NCBI GenBank assembly: GCA_027923505.1
Contig: BROI01000004.1
Span: forward strand, 992,001 to 1,056,000
Source: Mayamaea pseudoterrestris
Lineage: Eukaryota > Bacillariophyta > Bacillariophyceae > Sellaphorales > Sellaphoraceae
Length of the DNA stretch: 64,000 bases
Reading direction: 5' to 3'
Each line of letters begins with the position of its first letter. Position 1 is the stretch's first letter. Of this stretch, positions 19,319 through 30,179 are shown piece by piece. The notes below the pieces were generated by a model that saw only the letters and a list, made by a program, of their open reading frames with translations, had not been told where the DNA came from and did no database searches. The translations under genes were made by a program, and so were the position numbers.

Positions 19319-22300
19319 ATGCACTCGTCGACTCCGTTGGCCATGCAGGCAGATAGCGAGGAGCGAAAAGGCGTCCATCGGAACGAAACTGCGAGCGAGC
19401 GCGCCGTAGCTTCGCCGCACGATACTTATAACGACTCGGCGCAACGTGCTGCTGCAACCACGAGCGAACAGCAGCCACGCTCCACTATGCAGTCGTTGAA
19501 CCAGTCTGCCACAATGCCAAACAGTGGGCAGCGCAACAGCGTTCATCGGAACGCAAATAACAACGCTCACGTTGTTGCTCAGCCACAAGACATGGGCAAT
19601 GTTGAATCACTACTTAACCGCGCAGCATGTTCTACATTGCCGCAGCAGCAAATGAAGCAACAAGACAACATCGAGATTATTGAAATCAAGAACTCTTCAT
19701 CAGAAGATGAATTGAGTAACCGGAGTGGTAGCAAAAGCAAGGTCGATGAGCGTCCCCAAACTCCAACTGCAATTACAACTGGACACTCAACTGCGGCTTC
19801 CAACTTATCACATGGATCTCTCCTGGAACAATTGAATAACTCAAATCAAGAATGCGGTTTTGATGATGACTTTTCAGGGGAGGAAAAGAAGGGTCTTTCA
19901 GTTCTAGAAACAATGTTTGATACTGCGTGTGGCACTGGTAGCTCCAAGGATGCTAGCGAGCATTCCGTGGCTACTAAAGAGCTACCAAGCCTTGCAAGTA
20001 GGAATGGATCCACTGAAAGTGAGTATTGAATGTGTGAATGTGCTCCAGCTAACACCACAAGTTTGCCAAAGCTCATGTACACCCATATTCTGCAATTACA
20101 GAACACCGCCACAGCTTAAATGGTTCAGTTGCTGCCAGTCACGGCACCAATGTCTTCACAGGTCCAGGCCAACCTCCGTTCTCGCCATTACTCAGCACTC
20201 TTGGACAAGGATTGGCCCAAGGCAGCAATCATGGAACAAGTATATCTCGTGGGAATAAACCGCAGCGTAACGCTGGACATCGGGCGCACAAGGGAAATAT
20301 ACACAGACATTCCTTGACAGATGGCAGCAACAACTCACGGAAGCGATCACAGCCTTTTATGCAGCAATTAACAAACGGATTGGATTCAACTGTAGAGTTT
20401 GACACTCAACGATTCACATATGACAAGGCAGCCAAGCGATTGATGCGCCACCGGGTACTAGAAGCATCCGGTCGACGTCAGAAGGGTTTTCTGAGCATTC
20501 CTTCGACCTCCAAATCTCCTGTAAAACGCACAAGGAGTATGATAAACAAGAATCTCACGACAGCAGGAAATCCCATTTGGTCATTGTCAGCAGAACGAGA
20601 GAAAGAAGTGATGATGGTCGGTTCAAGTTTTCAATCTGCCATCCCACCTCGTCAAATTTGGAGCCATGCAGTCAGTCATCCCTTGGCTGCTGGTCATAGC
20701 ATTTGGGATCCATCCAAGGCAGAACAAGCGAAAAGCAGGGGCGAACCTATTGAGGAGTTCATGAACACTGGTGGGTCACTTGATTTGCAGACTTTAAAAA
20801 TGGAGGCGCTACACTTATCTGGCTACAACATCCAGAAGGCCAAAGCATACATGCAGTCGCATTCTGACGCTGTTCACGCCACAAGCATCAACCTAACTGA
20901 AGAAGAAGAGACCAAGTTTTTGCAGCTTCTTCTTGATGACACAAATCCAAAAAAACAATTACATCGGATTTCGAAAACGTTGGGACTTCCGATGCGAAAA
21001 GTATTGATTCAATACTACCGCTGGAAGAAGTCTTATCCAAGTTCCTACAAGGTTTTGAAAGCAAAAGAAGCAGATGAGTGCGCTAAATGCCACGACGGTG
21101 GGGACCTGGTGCTTTGCGACAAGTGCAACAAGGCATACCACTGGAAAACGTGCTTGTTAAAACCGTTAGAATTTCCGCCTGCTCAAGACGAGATTTGGCA
21201 CTGCGACAATTGTAGCAATGGGTCCCCAGAAAAGTCGCGTCTTTTATGCATGAGCGGAAACAGACATCGTCATGCAAGTCCATCATCAGCCCAACAGGCA
21301 ATGCCAAACGATGTTCGAAACCAACTACGCATGTGCCATTTGGAGCTTCTCGATGATCATCAACCAGCAGTAGACGAAGCTTGCCGCGTTGGGGACTTTG
21401 AGAGACCAAAGCCCCAGTGCGATGGTATGTTCTGGGATAAAAGACTACGCGTCTATCGTTTTCGTGAGTCAGAGGGGCCAGATCGTTCTCAAAACCTGCG
21501 TCAAAATTTATTCTCGTCTCAAGACGGTGATGTGTCCGCGAATCAAGTAGGTATTCTCGCTATCGATGACGACAATGACAGCGATGCATCAGCTTCATCG
21601 TCTGGCATATCATCCTCTAGCGATAAGAAACAAACGAAACAAACCACATTAAAAAATAATGTTGAGATCCAAAGCGGACCTGACAGTTCAGATTCATCTT
21701 TTCACGACTCTGATATCGTGGATGATGGCGACAGCGAGGATGAAGAGAGAATTGACAACAAGAAGCAAGCCGTTGTACCTACGATATCTACTTTTAGAGC
21801 CCTGGCGACAAGCTCGAGTAAGCAGACGCCGCGCATGCCTACGACAACTTACACAGCTGTCGTTCCTATTGGAAGTAATGGCTTGGGTGTATCGTTTGCC
21901 GAGACTTTATCTAAGCGCATTATTTTTTCAGAGTACCGTCGCGAAAATGATTGTATGGGGCTTGCGGAGATTCAAAACGCCTTTAAAAACGTCAACGATG
22001 AAGTACTCGAGGTTGAAGGCATGTCGTGTGTGGACAAGCCCTTTTTTGAGGTTATGGAATACATTCGAAACATACTCGCAAGAGCGAAGGGGAGGCCGGG
22101 TCAGACAATTCGATTCAAGATGGGTACTTTGCCTCATAAAGACGCGGGCATTCGTTCTGCAGCCTTGCACGCACGTGCCCAACCATCTCACGAGACCTCC
22201 GTGCAAAGGTTGAGGGACGTTTATCATGGCCCTGCTGTAAAAGATCGCCATCAGCAAGCTGTCCCTCCTGGGCAAGAGACCTCCGTGCAAAGGTTGAGGG

Positions 22301-23103
22301 AAGTTTATCATGGCGCTGCTGCCAAAGATCTTCATCAGCAAGCTGTCCCTCCCGTACAAGAAAAATCCTTGCAGAAGTTGAGGGAAATTTATCATGGTCC
22401 TGCTGCCAAAGCTAGCCACCAGCAAGCTGTCCCTCCCGGACAAGGTCAACAATACCCAGCTCCTTCGCTGACACTACCTCCTCCTGGCGTTAATTATGCG
22501 CATCATAGGAAAGCGGTGACAAACGAAAGTGTCAGTGTTGCGCATGAACCACCGCATTCGCGAGGAGCTTTAACCAAATCGACATCGAGTGATGTGAAGG
22601 CGAGGTCGGGTGTGCAACATCAAGATCAAACACTGGCACAACGAGGTCCGCAGCGGCACCAGCCGCATACGAATAAGCCGGTGACGGGTGGCACAAATGT
22701 TCGCCATAGTCAATTCCTTAAAGCAAATGTTCCTCCACCCATACATGGGCGTTATTCGTTTGCTGATCCAACTAATCGTGGGGCAAGCTCTTTGCCTACA
22801 TTGAGCGAAACGCGTATGCCTCGCGATATCTTACCTTTCCCTTCAGTGACGGAGCAAATAATAATGGAGCCATCCATGCGAGCTGCTTTCAGCGACCAGC
22901 CACAATTCTTGGTGTTCTTGCAAACAAGAAGAATTATGACCAGCAGCAGCTTTTTTAACATTTCATCTGATGCTCTTGCTCATGGTTGGGCTCAACACTT
23001 GGGTCAACCATCTGCGGATTCAGTAATAAGAGATTTTGTGGGCGCTTTGAAGTTTCGATTGGGTGATTACCTGCGAAAGTGTGATATCAAAAACAACGTG
23101 TAG
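19319..23103 (+). CDS. ELM2-SANT-PHD protein with PDZ-like domain and 28-aa tandem repeats (two exons)
   Basis: Exons 19319-20018 and 20102-23103 (83-nt intron, donor GTGAGT, acceptor ATTACAG) give 1233 residues. The order of domains is: disordered Ser/Gln-rich N-terminus; ELM2-like segment at about 403-460 (VGSSFQSAIPPRQIW ... WDPSKAEQAKSRGEPIEEF); SANT/Myb-like helices at about 499-550; PHD finger at about 558-605 (C-x2-C, C-x2-C, H, C, C-x2-C); acidic Ser tracts; PDZ-like fold at about 815-895 (PIGSNGLGVSFAE); three 28-residue repeats at 931-1014. ELM2-SANT pairs recruit histone deacetylases in other eukaryotes and PHD fingers read histone tails, so a nuclear corepressor subunit is the best inference. 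A shorter paralogue lies at 28453-29863. Confidence 0.8.
22192..22443 (+). repeat. three tandem 84-bp units inside the ELM2-SANT-PHD gene
   Basis: Units start at 22192, 22276 and 22360, in frame, each coding for 28 residues of the form ETSVQRLREVYHGPAAK then a H-Q-Q-A-V-P-P-x-Q tail. Units 1 and 2 are nearly identical, unit 3 differs more (EKSLQKLREIYHG). The pattern predicts a repeated amphipathic helix, possibly a binding motif in multiple copies. Confidence 0.9.
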
Positions 23104-23177
23104 CTCCGCATGTGATTCTACATTAGGCAAAATCTAGTCTATTTCTCGATTGTAATGTGTCTATGCGTGCACTATTT

Positions 23178-25586
23178 TTATTGATAAGTGGAGTGATCAC
23201 GCACTTGCGTCATGAATTGAAATAGCTCATTGTCGATGAGACTATTTCGATTGGACAGTATGGACCGACTGCTTTCCTGACGACCCAAACTTCGCAACGC
23301 CGGAGACTCGCATGAAGTACTCTCCCGGTTTTTATTAAGTAATGCGGCGCGCAGTGCCTCATTCTCTTTCTGCAGCCGATCATTTGTTTCTAAAAGCGAC
23401 TCATTGACGGCGGCAAGCTTTAGATTTTCCATGTTGACAACTTGAGCTGGTTTCGTCACGCTGCTATCGGTGATCTTGATTGTTAATGGAAGTGGATAGC
23501 TCATTTTCTCAATGACCTGTTTGCCTTTCTTTTTCGAGGCATACACCATATCGTTGAGCGTCTTCATTGGACTGAATTTAAACATGTCGGGATGCAAGGG
23601 AGGCTCAGGTACAGCCACATCACTCTGTGAGGGCGCTCGTATCGTTTCCTCGTCTCCACAAAATACCCGAGGTTGAGCGCAATCTCGAGTGAAATGCTTC
23701 GAAACACCTGGAGGATAATCAGATGTATTGCTCCTTCCGTAAACTCCAGTCGGCGCAGAGAATTGATACAGCATTGTCGAGTCTGCTACGGCATAGGCAG
23801 CTTCAAGTGGAGCACTAGGCTCTGGACTTCCAACGGAGGCCATGTAGGCTGGCGCCAGCGGCGGAGGCAATGGAACGTACGAGTTGTCATCTTCCGAGTC
23901 CGAGTAGGAGACATTTCGGATTCCAGGAGCAACGGCGACAGGCTTTGTCCGGAGAACATCAACCTTCTTCGTCAACTTCCTCCTCGGATTCAACGAGCCT
24001 TCGTCGTCCGCATCCGAAGGGAGCGCAATGGGAATCTTATTTTCTTTGCGTCGCGACTTTTCTCGCTTACAAGTCGGTCGTACGGATTCCTTTCTCGTGC
24101 CCGTCGATGATGCTCGATTCTTGACGACGAGTCCAGTGCATACTTTGAGCGGGGCACCGCAAAAGAACACTGACACATCATTCATCAGTGCCTTCTTTTC
24201 GACAAAGTCACGATGTCCAGTATATGCAGTGACAATTAGTCGGACAAAGGTTGCGTGAGCCGTTGCGCCAAAGAGAGGCTGCAGTAGCATGGTGAGCTTG
24301 TGTTGGCGGTAAGGGACCTTTTTGAGATTGAGACTTTGCCGCCGCATCGATTTGTCATCATCCATTTGCGATTCAAGCGAGCAGCCATCGTCACTGTAGG
24401 AGCTGTTGATTGCTGCTGCTGCGGCGCCACGAGTCGATGAAGCAATTTCTTGATTGTGTTGAAGCGTCGTCAAACAGTGCATGACGGCGGCATGCCCATC
24501 ATTGACACTTGGGAGCACCGTCTCCTTGCTCCGATTGCCGCGAATCTGCTTTGACAGTTTCACCGATGGATTATCGTAGCTGGCCATGTCCAAGACGCCG
24601 ACGATGCCGCCCGTTTGAACAATTTTGTCAGTCACGCGGTCCAACAGAATTGGCTGCACCGTGGCGTAAACGTGCGACTGGTATCGCTTCGCGTTGGACA
24701 AGCGAGACGTTTGCTTCAACGCAGACTGCAACGTTTCACGTGCTTGCACCTCGCTCCGACATTCTTTGACGTGTGCATTGACAACCTTGTAGTCGGAGGT
24801 GACGGAGTCCTGCTGCACGAAAATGTCAACGTGACTGCTGCGGCTGCTCTTCTTGGCTGCGCTAGCATTGCTTTGCTTCAAGTGTTGATTGACTGGTGAC
24901 TTGCCTGCCGACGTGCAGCCAAACAGCGCCGACGCCTTCGGAAGCGCTGACATGGCCGTGGTGGCCGAAAATGTTCCAGCGGCTGGCGTCTGCAACAAGT
25001 CGTGAATCTGACAATCCTGTGGCTTGGTGCGGTTCTGATTCACTTGCAGTAGCGTCACGTTGACTGCAAACGCATGCTTGCTATTTTTGTAAACTTGGTG
25101 CTTGTATTGTCGAAACAAACTGTCAATCATGAGCGGCAGCAGGCCATCGCTTTCCGTCTTGCGAGCGTGAATGGACGTTCCGCCCCACGCCGTAAACGTT
25201 TTACCCGATCCAGAGGCTCCCATGGTAACGAGTAAATGATTCTTGGTTGCCATGGTTGGATCCTTGATGCGCTCCATGACGCTCAAGGCGGCAGGATGGC
25301 CGTGAGCAGCATATAATGTGTCTTGATCGGACGACGAGTCTGGCCACAAGACGCTATTAAAGCGATAGTCGGCATCGACAGAAGATCTGGCTACATTTGG
25401 AGATAGCGTCTGACGAACCAAGGCTGAGCTTGGCGATAGTAGATTGATGTGTGGAGGATGCAGGACGACGGTGTTTGGTGCATCGGAAATTGGTTCAATG
25501 AGCACCGGATCGTCCCTCTCCTTCTTTTGGTGGGCTCGCAAGCGGAACACCGTCTGGATCTCAACGAATCGCTGTGTTTTTGTCAT
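23178..25586 (-). CDS. divergent kinesin-like motor protein
   Basis: 802 residues from the ATG at 25586. The motor domain has the P-loop GASGSGKTFT at about 122-131 and the VPYRQHKLTMLLQPLFG block near 430, both kinesin signatures. Other signatures are eroded: the switch I NxxSSRSH motif reads roughly AKRYQSHVYA, and the switch II DLAGSE motif reads DMASYDN. Nucleotide binding is plausible but hydrolysis-coupled motility is doubtful. The central region is Ser/Pro-rich and the C-terminus has a coiled coil at about 720-755 for dimerisation. It shares a 209-nt divergent promoter with the next plus-strand gene. Alternative: a pseudo-motor with a structural role. Confidence 0.75.
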   Translation of the reverse strand: MTKTQRFVEIQTVFRLRAHQKKERDDPVLIEPISDAPNTVVLHPPHINLLSPSSALVRQTLSPNVARSSVDADYRFNSVLWPDSSSDQDTLYAAHGHPAALSVMERIKDPTMATKNHLLVTMGASGSGKTFTAWGGTSIHARKTESDGLLPLMIDSLFRQYKHQVYKNSKHAFAVNVTLLQVNQNRTKPQDCQIHDLLQTPAAGTFSATTAMSALPKASALFGCTSAGKSPVNQHLKQSNASAAKKSSRSSHVDIFVQQDSVTSDYKVVNAHVKECRSEVQARETLQSALKQTSRLSNAKRYQSHVYATVQPILLDRVTDKIVQTGGIVGVLDMASYDNPSVKLSKQIRGNRSKETVLPSVNDGHAAVMHCLTTLQHNQEIASSTRGAAAAAINSSYSDDGCSLESQMDDDKSMRRQSLNLKKVPYRQHKLTMLLQPLFGATAHATFVRLIVTAYTGHRDFVEKKALMNDVSVFFCGAPLKVCTGLVVKNRASSTGTRKESVRPTCKREKSRRKENKIPIALPSDADDEGSLNPRRKLTKKVDVLRTKPVAVAPGIRNVSYSDSEDDNSYVPLPPPLAPAYMASVGSPEPSAPLEAAYAVADSTMLYQFSAPTGVYGRSNTSDYPPGVSKHFTRDCAQPRVFCGDEETIRAPSQSDVAVPEPPLHPDMFKFSPMKTLNDMVYASKKKGKQVIEKMSYPLPLTIKITDSSVTKPAQVVNMENLKLAAVNESLLETNDRLQKENEALRAALLNKNRESTSCESPALRSLGRQESSRSILSNRNSLIDNELFQFMTQVRDHSTYQ

Positions 25587-25795
25587 TATGATAGTTGTTT
25601 TAAATTTAAATGATATGAAAAGAGGTAGAATGGTAATGACTCTTGGCTCGTCTTGTTCGTGTGGAGCGTTCCGAGTCGATATTGGCGATCTCAAAATGTC
25701 GTAGCGCGACTAACGGTTGCCCGCGCAGCGCGCGCGCCGAGCTCATCGTTTCGGCGATTTCTTCCATCACAATTCGCACACCGACACCCTCCACC

Positions 25796-27964
25796 ATGGC
25801 GGACACTACTCCCATGCAGTCAAACGCATCCATAATGCCCCAGGACGAGAATACGGATCCCATGACTAGCTATGGTCGCCATAGTTTGGCAGTAATGAGT
25901 GCCACTCCCATCAAAGCGGTCAATAATGCCGTTAATTCAACCTCATCATGCAAGTCTGACAAGTTGCCGCCCTTTGTCACGTCGCGGCAGCGACGTTCAT
26001 TGCCGGCCACGCTCCAAACTGCAATTCACTCATCACCATTTAGTCTTGGCTACTCGTTGTCACCTGAAGATGCGTCGTCGAATGAACAACCAGCGCATGG
26101 CAGCAGAGGCGCACGAACCAAGCTCCTTCTGTCGCCCAAAAGTCCATGGACCTACACCAACGAGCCATCAAGTGAACTCAAATTGTCTCTTTGGGAGAGT
26201 CTCTCTCCTCGTCAGCAAGAATTCTTGAACATGGCCATGGCGGAGCGGCCAAATGTGGATGGAACTATTACACCACGCAACTCCATTGTTGCCTTTCAGC
26301 GCGACTCGACGGATCCACTGTCGCCTCTCGAATCGCCCAATACTTGTATCCAACACAAAGCGGTTACTGCCAGCGGAGCGTTTGTGAACGATGCGAGTCG
26401 ACAAGAGCTTCGTAGAGAACACCATCCGCGTCAAAATCAGCAAGTCGACTGCTACGACAGCTCGGTTGCCCCGTCCATTGCTCCAGATGAAAACGAAGAA
26501 GACTCACTAATGAGCTTTGTCACTGCAGCGCAGCATTCATGTGATTGGACGAGTCATGATCACGTGAACAAGCCGCCGCTGGTGCCCGCAACTCACAAGT
26601 CAGTCAATGACAAGAATGCGTACAAACCATTGGCTGCAACATTGCCCTCTACCACCGGGGTGTCTATTAGTGTCGATAGCAATCCAAATCTTCCTATCGC
26701 TGCATCTCCATTCCATCGCAGAAGCGATTCGCCACGTTACAAGTCACGACGCCCTCCTACCTTTGGCCATCAGTCGTCACCATGGTCGGCTTCATCGAGC
26801 ACAATGGATCGATCGTTCGGCTCGTACTACGACAAGTTAGAAAGCTTGGACGAAAAGTCAATTACTCACGGACCGATGTCGCAAGCCCACTCACTTGCGT
26901 ATACGCCCATGTCGAGAACTTCCTTTTCAGATGATCAATCTCCGTGCTCAACCAGAGTCCATACGCCCGTCTTTGACGGCTTTGGATCGGGAGGAAAATG
27001 CCGCCGCCGGCAGAGTCGCAGGCTTGATAGCATGACGATGCGTCTTCCAACGCCTCCTTCGTCGCTGCGAAAAGACCAACAGTATGAGAGTCAAGCTGGC
27101 AATGTTCGAAGCGTTGTGCAGCCTCGTACCCACCTGCAGCAATCACCATTGGCACAAGCTCCCCAGATTAAATCGGCCACGCCACGTCTTGGCGACGGCC
27201 GGGCGTTTGTTACTGATGAAGATGATGTTGCGACTGCGAGCGACGAAAGTGGTGCCCGACTAGTGAAATGTTCATCAGTACAGACTGCCACAGGCACTCC
27301 GAAATCCGTCGAGCACATGGCGCCTCCACAAATATGCTGCGCGGATATCGGCACTGAAAAGAATGTTCCACGGGACGTGCGTCAAGAAGGCACACTGGAA
27401 ACCCCTTCAGATCTCATGGCTTACCACAGTAGTGGGCTAGATCCAGAGTTCCTGGCGAGTTATTCGGGTCCGCAAGAGCTTCCTACATATAGCGGACGCA
27501 CCATCCTTTGCGCAATTCAAGAGGAAGTTGTCGTGTCACGGGAGACGCCGTTGCCTCTTGTTTCCAAACTCGACGAACTGGAATCACTAAACGCACAACT
27601 AGCATTCGAAAAGCGTGTCGTGGAGGCAAAGCTGTTTGCTTTGCGCAAGGCGCCTGAAGCAAGGTTGACGCCATTCCAAGACGTGTTTGACAATGCGCGA
27701 AGACTGCGTGCCCAGCGAGAGGCTGATATGAAACGGCACAAGGACGAAATGGAACGCTTAAAGACCCACCATGCAAAGGAGTTGGGGGAAGCGATGGGGC
27801 TAGCAGCGTTGGTAGCTGGAAGATTGGAGGAGGCAGGTACTCTAATCCACGCCCTCAAAGCTTCTTTAGCATGTTCCGAGGAGGAAAAACTGCAGTTGCA
27901 AGCTATGTTAGATGACACATCTAATTGTTATCAGGCAGCCGCCAACGCCAATATTGGACAATAG
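25796..27964 (+). CDS. hypothetical Ser/Pro-rich protein with C-terminal coiled coil
   Basis: 722 residues, taking the ATG at 25796 (Kozak-like ACCATGG) rather than an upstream non-ATG opening of the same frame. Residues 1-590 are Ser/Thr/Pro-rich with many SP and TP sites, suggesting cyclin- or MAP-kinase targets. Residues about 600-722 are charged heptads forming a coiled coil. The motif QDENTDPM near the N-terminus is reminiscent of a KEN/D-box-type context but is not diagnostic. Divergent partner of the kinesin-like gene; a cytoskeletal or cell-cycle role is speculation. Confidence 0.6.
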   Translation: MADTTPMQSNASIMPQDENTDPMTSYGRHSLAVMSATPIKAVNNAVNSTSSCKSDKLPPFVTSRQRRSLPATLQTAIHSSPFSLGYSLSPEDASSNEQPAHGSRGARTKLLLSPKSPWTYTNEPSSELKLSLWESLSPRQQEFLNMAMAERPNVDGTITPRNSIVAFQRDSTDPLSPLESPNTCIQHKAVTASGAFVNDASRQELRREHHPRQNQQVDCYDSSVAPSIAPDENEEDSLMSFVTAAQHSCDWTSHDHVNKPPLVPATHKSVNDKNAYKPLAATLPSTTGVSISVDSNPNLPIAASPFHRRSDSPRYKSRRPPTFGHQSSPWSASSSTMDRSFGSYYDKLESLDEKSITHGPMSQAHSLAYTPMSRTSFSDDQSPCSTRVHTPVFDGFGSGGKCRRRQSRRLDSMTMRLPTPPSSLRKDQQYESQAGNVRSVVQPRTHLQQSPLAQAPQIKSATPRLGDGRAFVTDEDDVATASDESGARLVKCSSVQTATGTPKSVEHMAPPQICCADIGTEKNVPRDVRQEGTLETPSDLMAYHSSGLDPEFLASYSGPQELPTYSGRTILCAIQEEVVVSRETPLPLVSKLDELESLNAQLAFEKRVVEAKLFALRKAPEARLTPFQDVFDNARRLRAQREADMKRHKDEMERLKTHHAKELGEAMGLAALVAGRLEEAGTLIHALKASLACSEEEKLQLQAMLDDTSNCYQAAANANIGQ

Positions 27965-28452
27965 ATTGCTGCTCATAATATTAAGTTCGATTGGATTTTG
28001 AAGTACTGGCGCTGTACTACTGTAGTAATGTTGTCCCGAAGTTGACTGACTGTATTTTTATGAGCAGTAGCGAAACCTTACCGCTAGTAGCAGCACCATA
28101 TATCCCTAACACTAATATTCTGTACTCTAACCGACAATGGCGAGGGGTGAGCTTTGCAGCTCAGTACCTTAACAAGCTGACAAGACCCAACCTCCGCACA
28201 AAACGCATCATCTGAAGCGCGCGCCTCACACATCAGAGTTTCCAGCCTTCTAAAAGGGTCCAGCGACAGTAAAGCAGTGACCCGTGCAGCCCAAATTCAT
28301 GCCTGGGGTTGGATTTTGTTGAGCCTTCTTTTGCAGCTGATCTTACCAAGCTAAAAGGACATCTGCTAAACCTGCTCCATCCACCAAGCTCCATCCACTG
28401 CCACAAAAACCCCTGTGCGTTAGTCACTGCCAATGCAGATTACCCTGTATAA
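27965..28452. other. 488-nt intergenic region
   Basis: Contains the 3' flank of the coiled-coil gene and the promoter of the ELM2-SANT-PHD paralogue; a TATA-like GTATAAA lies only a few bases upstream of the chosen ATG at 28453. No RNA gene or repeat seen. Confidence 0.35.
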
Positions 28453-29863
28453 ATGCCATACAATAATGACAATTCTTTTGCCTTGCCTGTACGGGCCCAT
28501 AAAGTGCCAAGCAAACAACGATCATGTTGGAACACATTTGTTCGCACCTATCGTGTGGAACCACCCACTGATGAAGATATACGCAACGGTAAGGTCAAAG
28601 CAGTCTTATTGTTTTTACATCATTTATAGCATCTCATTTGAGAAGTTTTTCTTTCCAGCTTCAGAAAACTTGCCCCATACACTGCAGCAACAGCAGCCTT
28701 CTACAAAACGCAAAGCGTTGGTCACAGCCAACGTCACAAAGTCTTCAAAACCAAGAATTAAGGCACTCAAGCAAAGTGATCAACAAGGCAAAGAGTTGAC
28801 TAAAACGCAACGTAAGTCTGCCATAAATAAATCCAGTCTCACTTCACACAAGCAGACTTCAATACGCATACATTTAAAGGCATACCCTAACTATCAACTG
28901 CAAATGAGTCCTACGTCACAGTCACTCCATGATGCAACACTTGATTTGGAGTTCAATACAAGGGTCTACATGAATGTGAACAATAAAACAAGCAAAAAAT
29001 TGACACACAGATGCATCCCTTACAACTTTGTGAGTACCGCTGATAAGCTGGCACTGGTACCACATAGCCACATGCACATCTCAAACTGGCAAACAGCCTC
29101 CACCATCAATTACCATTCCAAGTGTACTAGGAATATGATGGAAAGGAACATCAGTACAACTGATGCACCAATTTGGTCAAAGGCATTTGATAGAGCAAAG
29201 TGCACCATGATGGTTGGCCGTACTTTCCAATGTGCCATCCCACCACGTCAGGTATGGGCACATGCAAGCACCACTCCTTTGGCTGGAGGCACTTGCATTT
29301 GGGATCCTTCCAAGGCAGAGCAAGCAAAGAGCAATGGTGAGCCGATTGATGAGTTCATGGGCATGAGCCGATCACTAGAGTTGCAGACCCTAAAGATGGA
29401 AGCACTGCATTCCACTGGCTATAGTGTGCAGGATGCAAAAATGCATTTGCTGGTGCATGCACAAGTAATTGATGATGCTGCAAGGAACTCTTTCACTGCC
29501 AAAGAAGGATACTTGTTCCAACAACTAATTTTCCATGATCAAGCAAGGGGAATTACTAAAGACTTTCATAGGATTGCCCGACTCATGGGATGCTCCTTGA
29601 AGTCCTTACTTGTCCACTACTACTCCTGGAAAGTGGCAAATCCACTTGCATATCATGTTTTAAAATCTAGAAGCGGCGAACCAGACGCGTGTGCAATTTG
29701 CGGAGAAGGCGGTAACTTGCTGCTCTGTGACAATTGTAACAAGGCCTTTCACTGGAAGAACTGCCTGCCCAGGCCTCTGAGTGTGTTGCCAATGGAAGAT
29801 GAAGCATGGTACTGCTATTCGTGTACCCAGAGCTCACCTGCACGACTGCGAAGGCTCTGCTGA
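28453..29863 (+). CDS. shorter ELM2-SANT-PHD paralogue (two exons)
   Basis: Model: exons 28453-28588 and 28659-29863, 446 residues; the 70-nt intron begins GTAAGG and ends TTTCCAG. Reading through the intron from an ATG at 28433 is possible but gives a hydrophobic nonsense insert, so the spliced frame is preferred. Domains: ELM2-like at about 229-285 (VGRTFQCAIPPRQVW, WDPSKAEQAKSNGEPIDEF), SANT-like helices at about 324-375, PHD finger at about 387-440. These align one-to-one with the larger gene at 19319-23103, but the protein stops right after the PHD finger, lacking the PDZ-like domain and repeats. Codon usage is more A/T-rich than in its neighbours. Possible dominant-negative or alternative reader. 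Confidence 0.7.
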
Positions 29864-29877
29864 TGGAGCATTCTTTG

Positions 29878-30046
29878 AAGTCTTCCGCATGGGGTACTTG
29901 GCAAACTCCAAGGACATGCTAAACAACCAAATTCAAGTGACCAATGAATGGGTTGCTTGCGTCCAACTTGGGAGACCAGCGGCGCTGACGCCTTGTGATG
30001 TGCAATCACCCATGGGCCACATTTTGTCAGGACTGTATGGAGTGAC
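29878..30046 (-). pseudogene. duplicated fragment of the copper amine oxidase gene
   Basis: About 169 bp closely match 30313-30482, the C-terminal part of the adjacent amine oxidase, in the same orientation. In the minus-strand frame it reads VTPYSPDKMWPMGDC and GVSAAGLPSWTQA, against VTPYSPDEMWPAGDY and the same block in the intact gene. It has no start, lacks the copper-ligand segment and is broken on both sides, so it is a relic. It begins 15 bp after the stop of the truncated ELM2-SANT-PHD paralogue. Confidence 0.85.
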
Positions 30047-30179
30047 GCTACTTCCAGTGTATGGCAAGTGGAAATTGCTACATGCGTCAGTGAAAATACC
30101 TGGGCTATTGATAATGCACAATATTGCAGTAAATTTATTCCTACTTTGGAATTTGTGTGATATGATGATCAACAAGGTG

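Noticed and set aside
28433-28663. Unspliced N-terminus of the ELM2-SANT-PHD paralogue
   Set aside because: Contains a hydrophobic stretch encoded by a sequence with good donor and acceptor sites; splicing gives a better frame and start.
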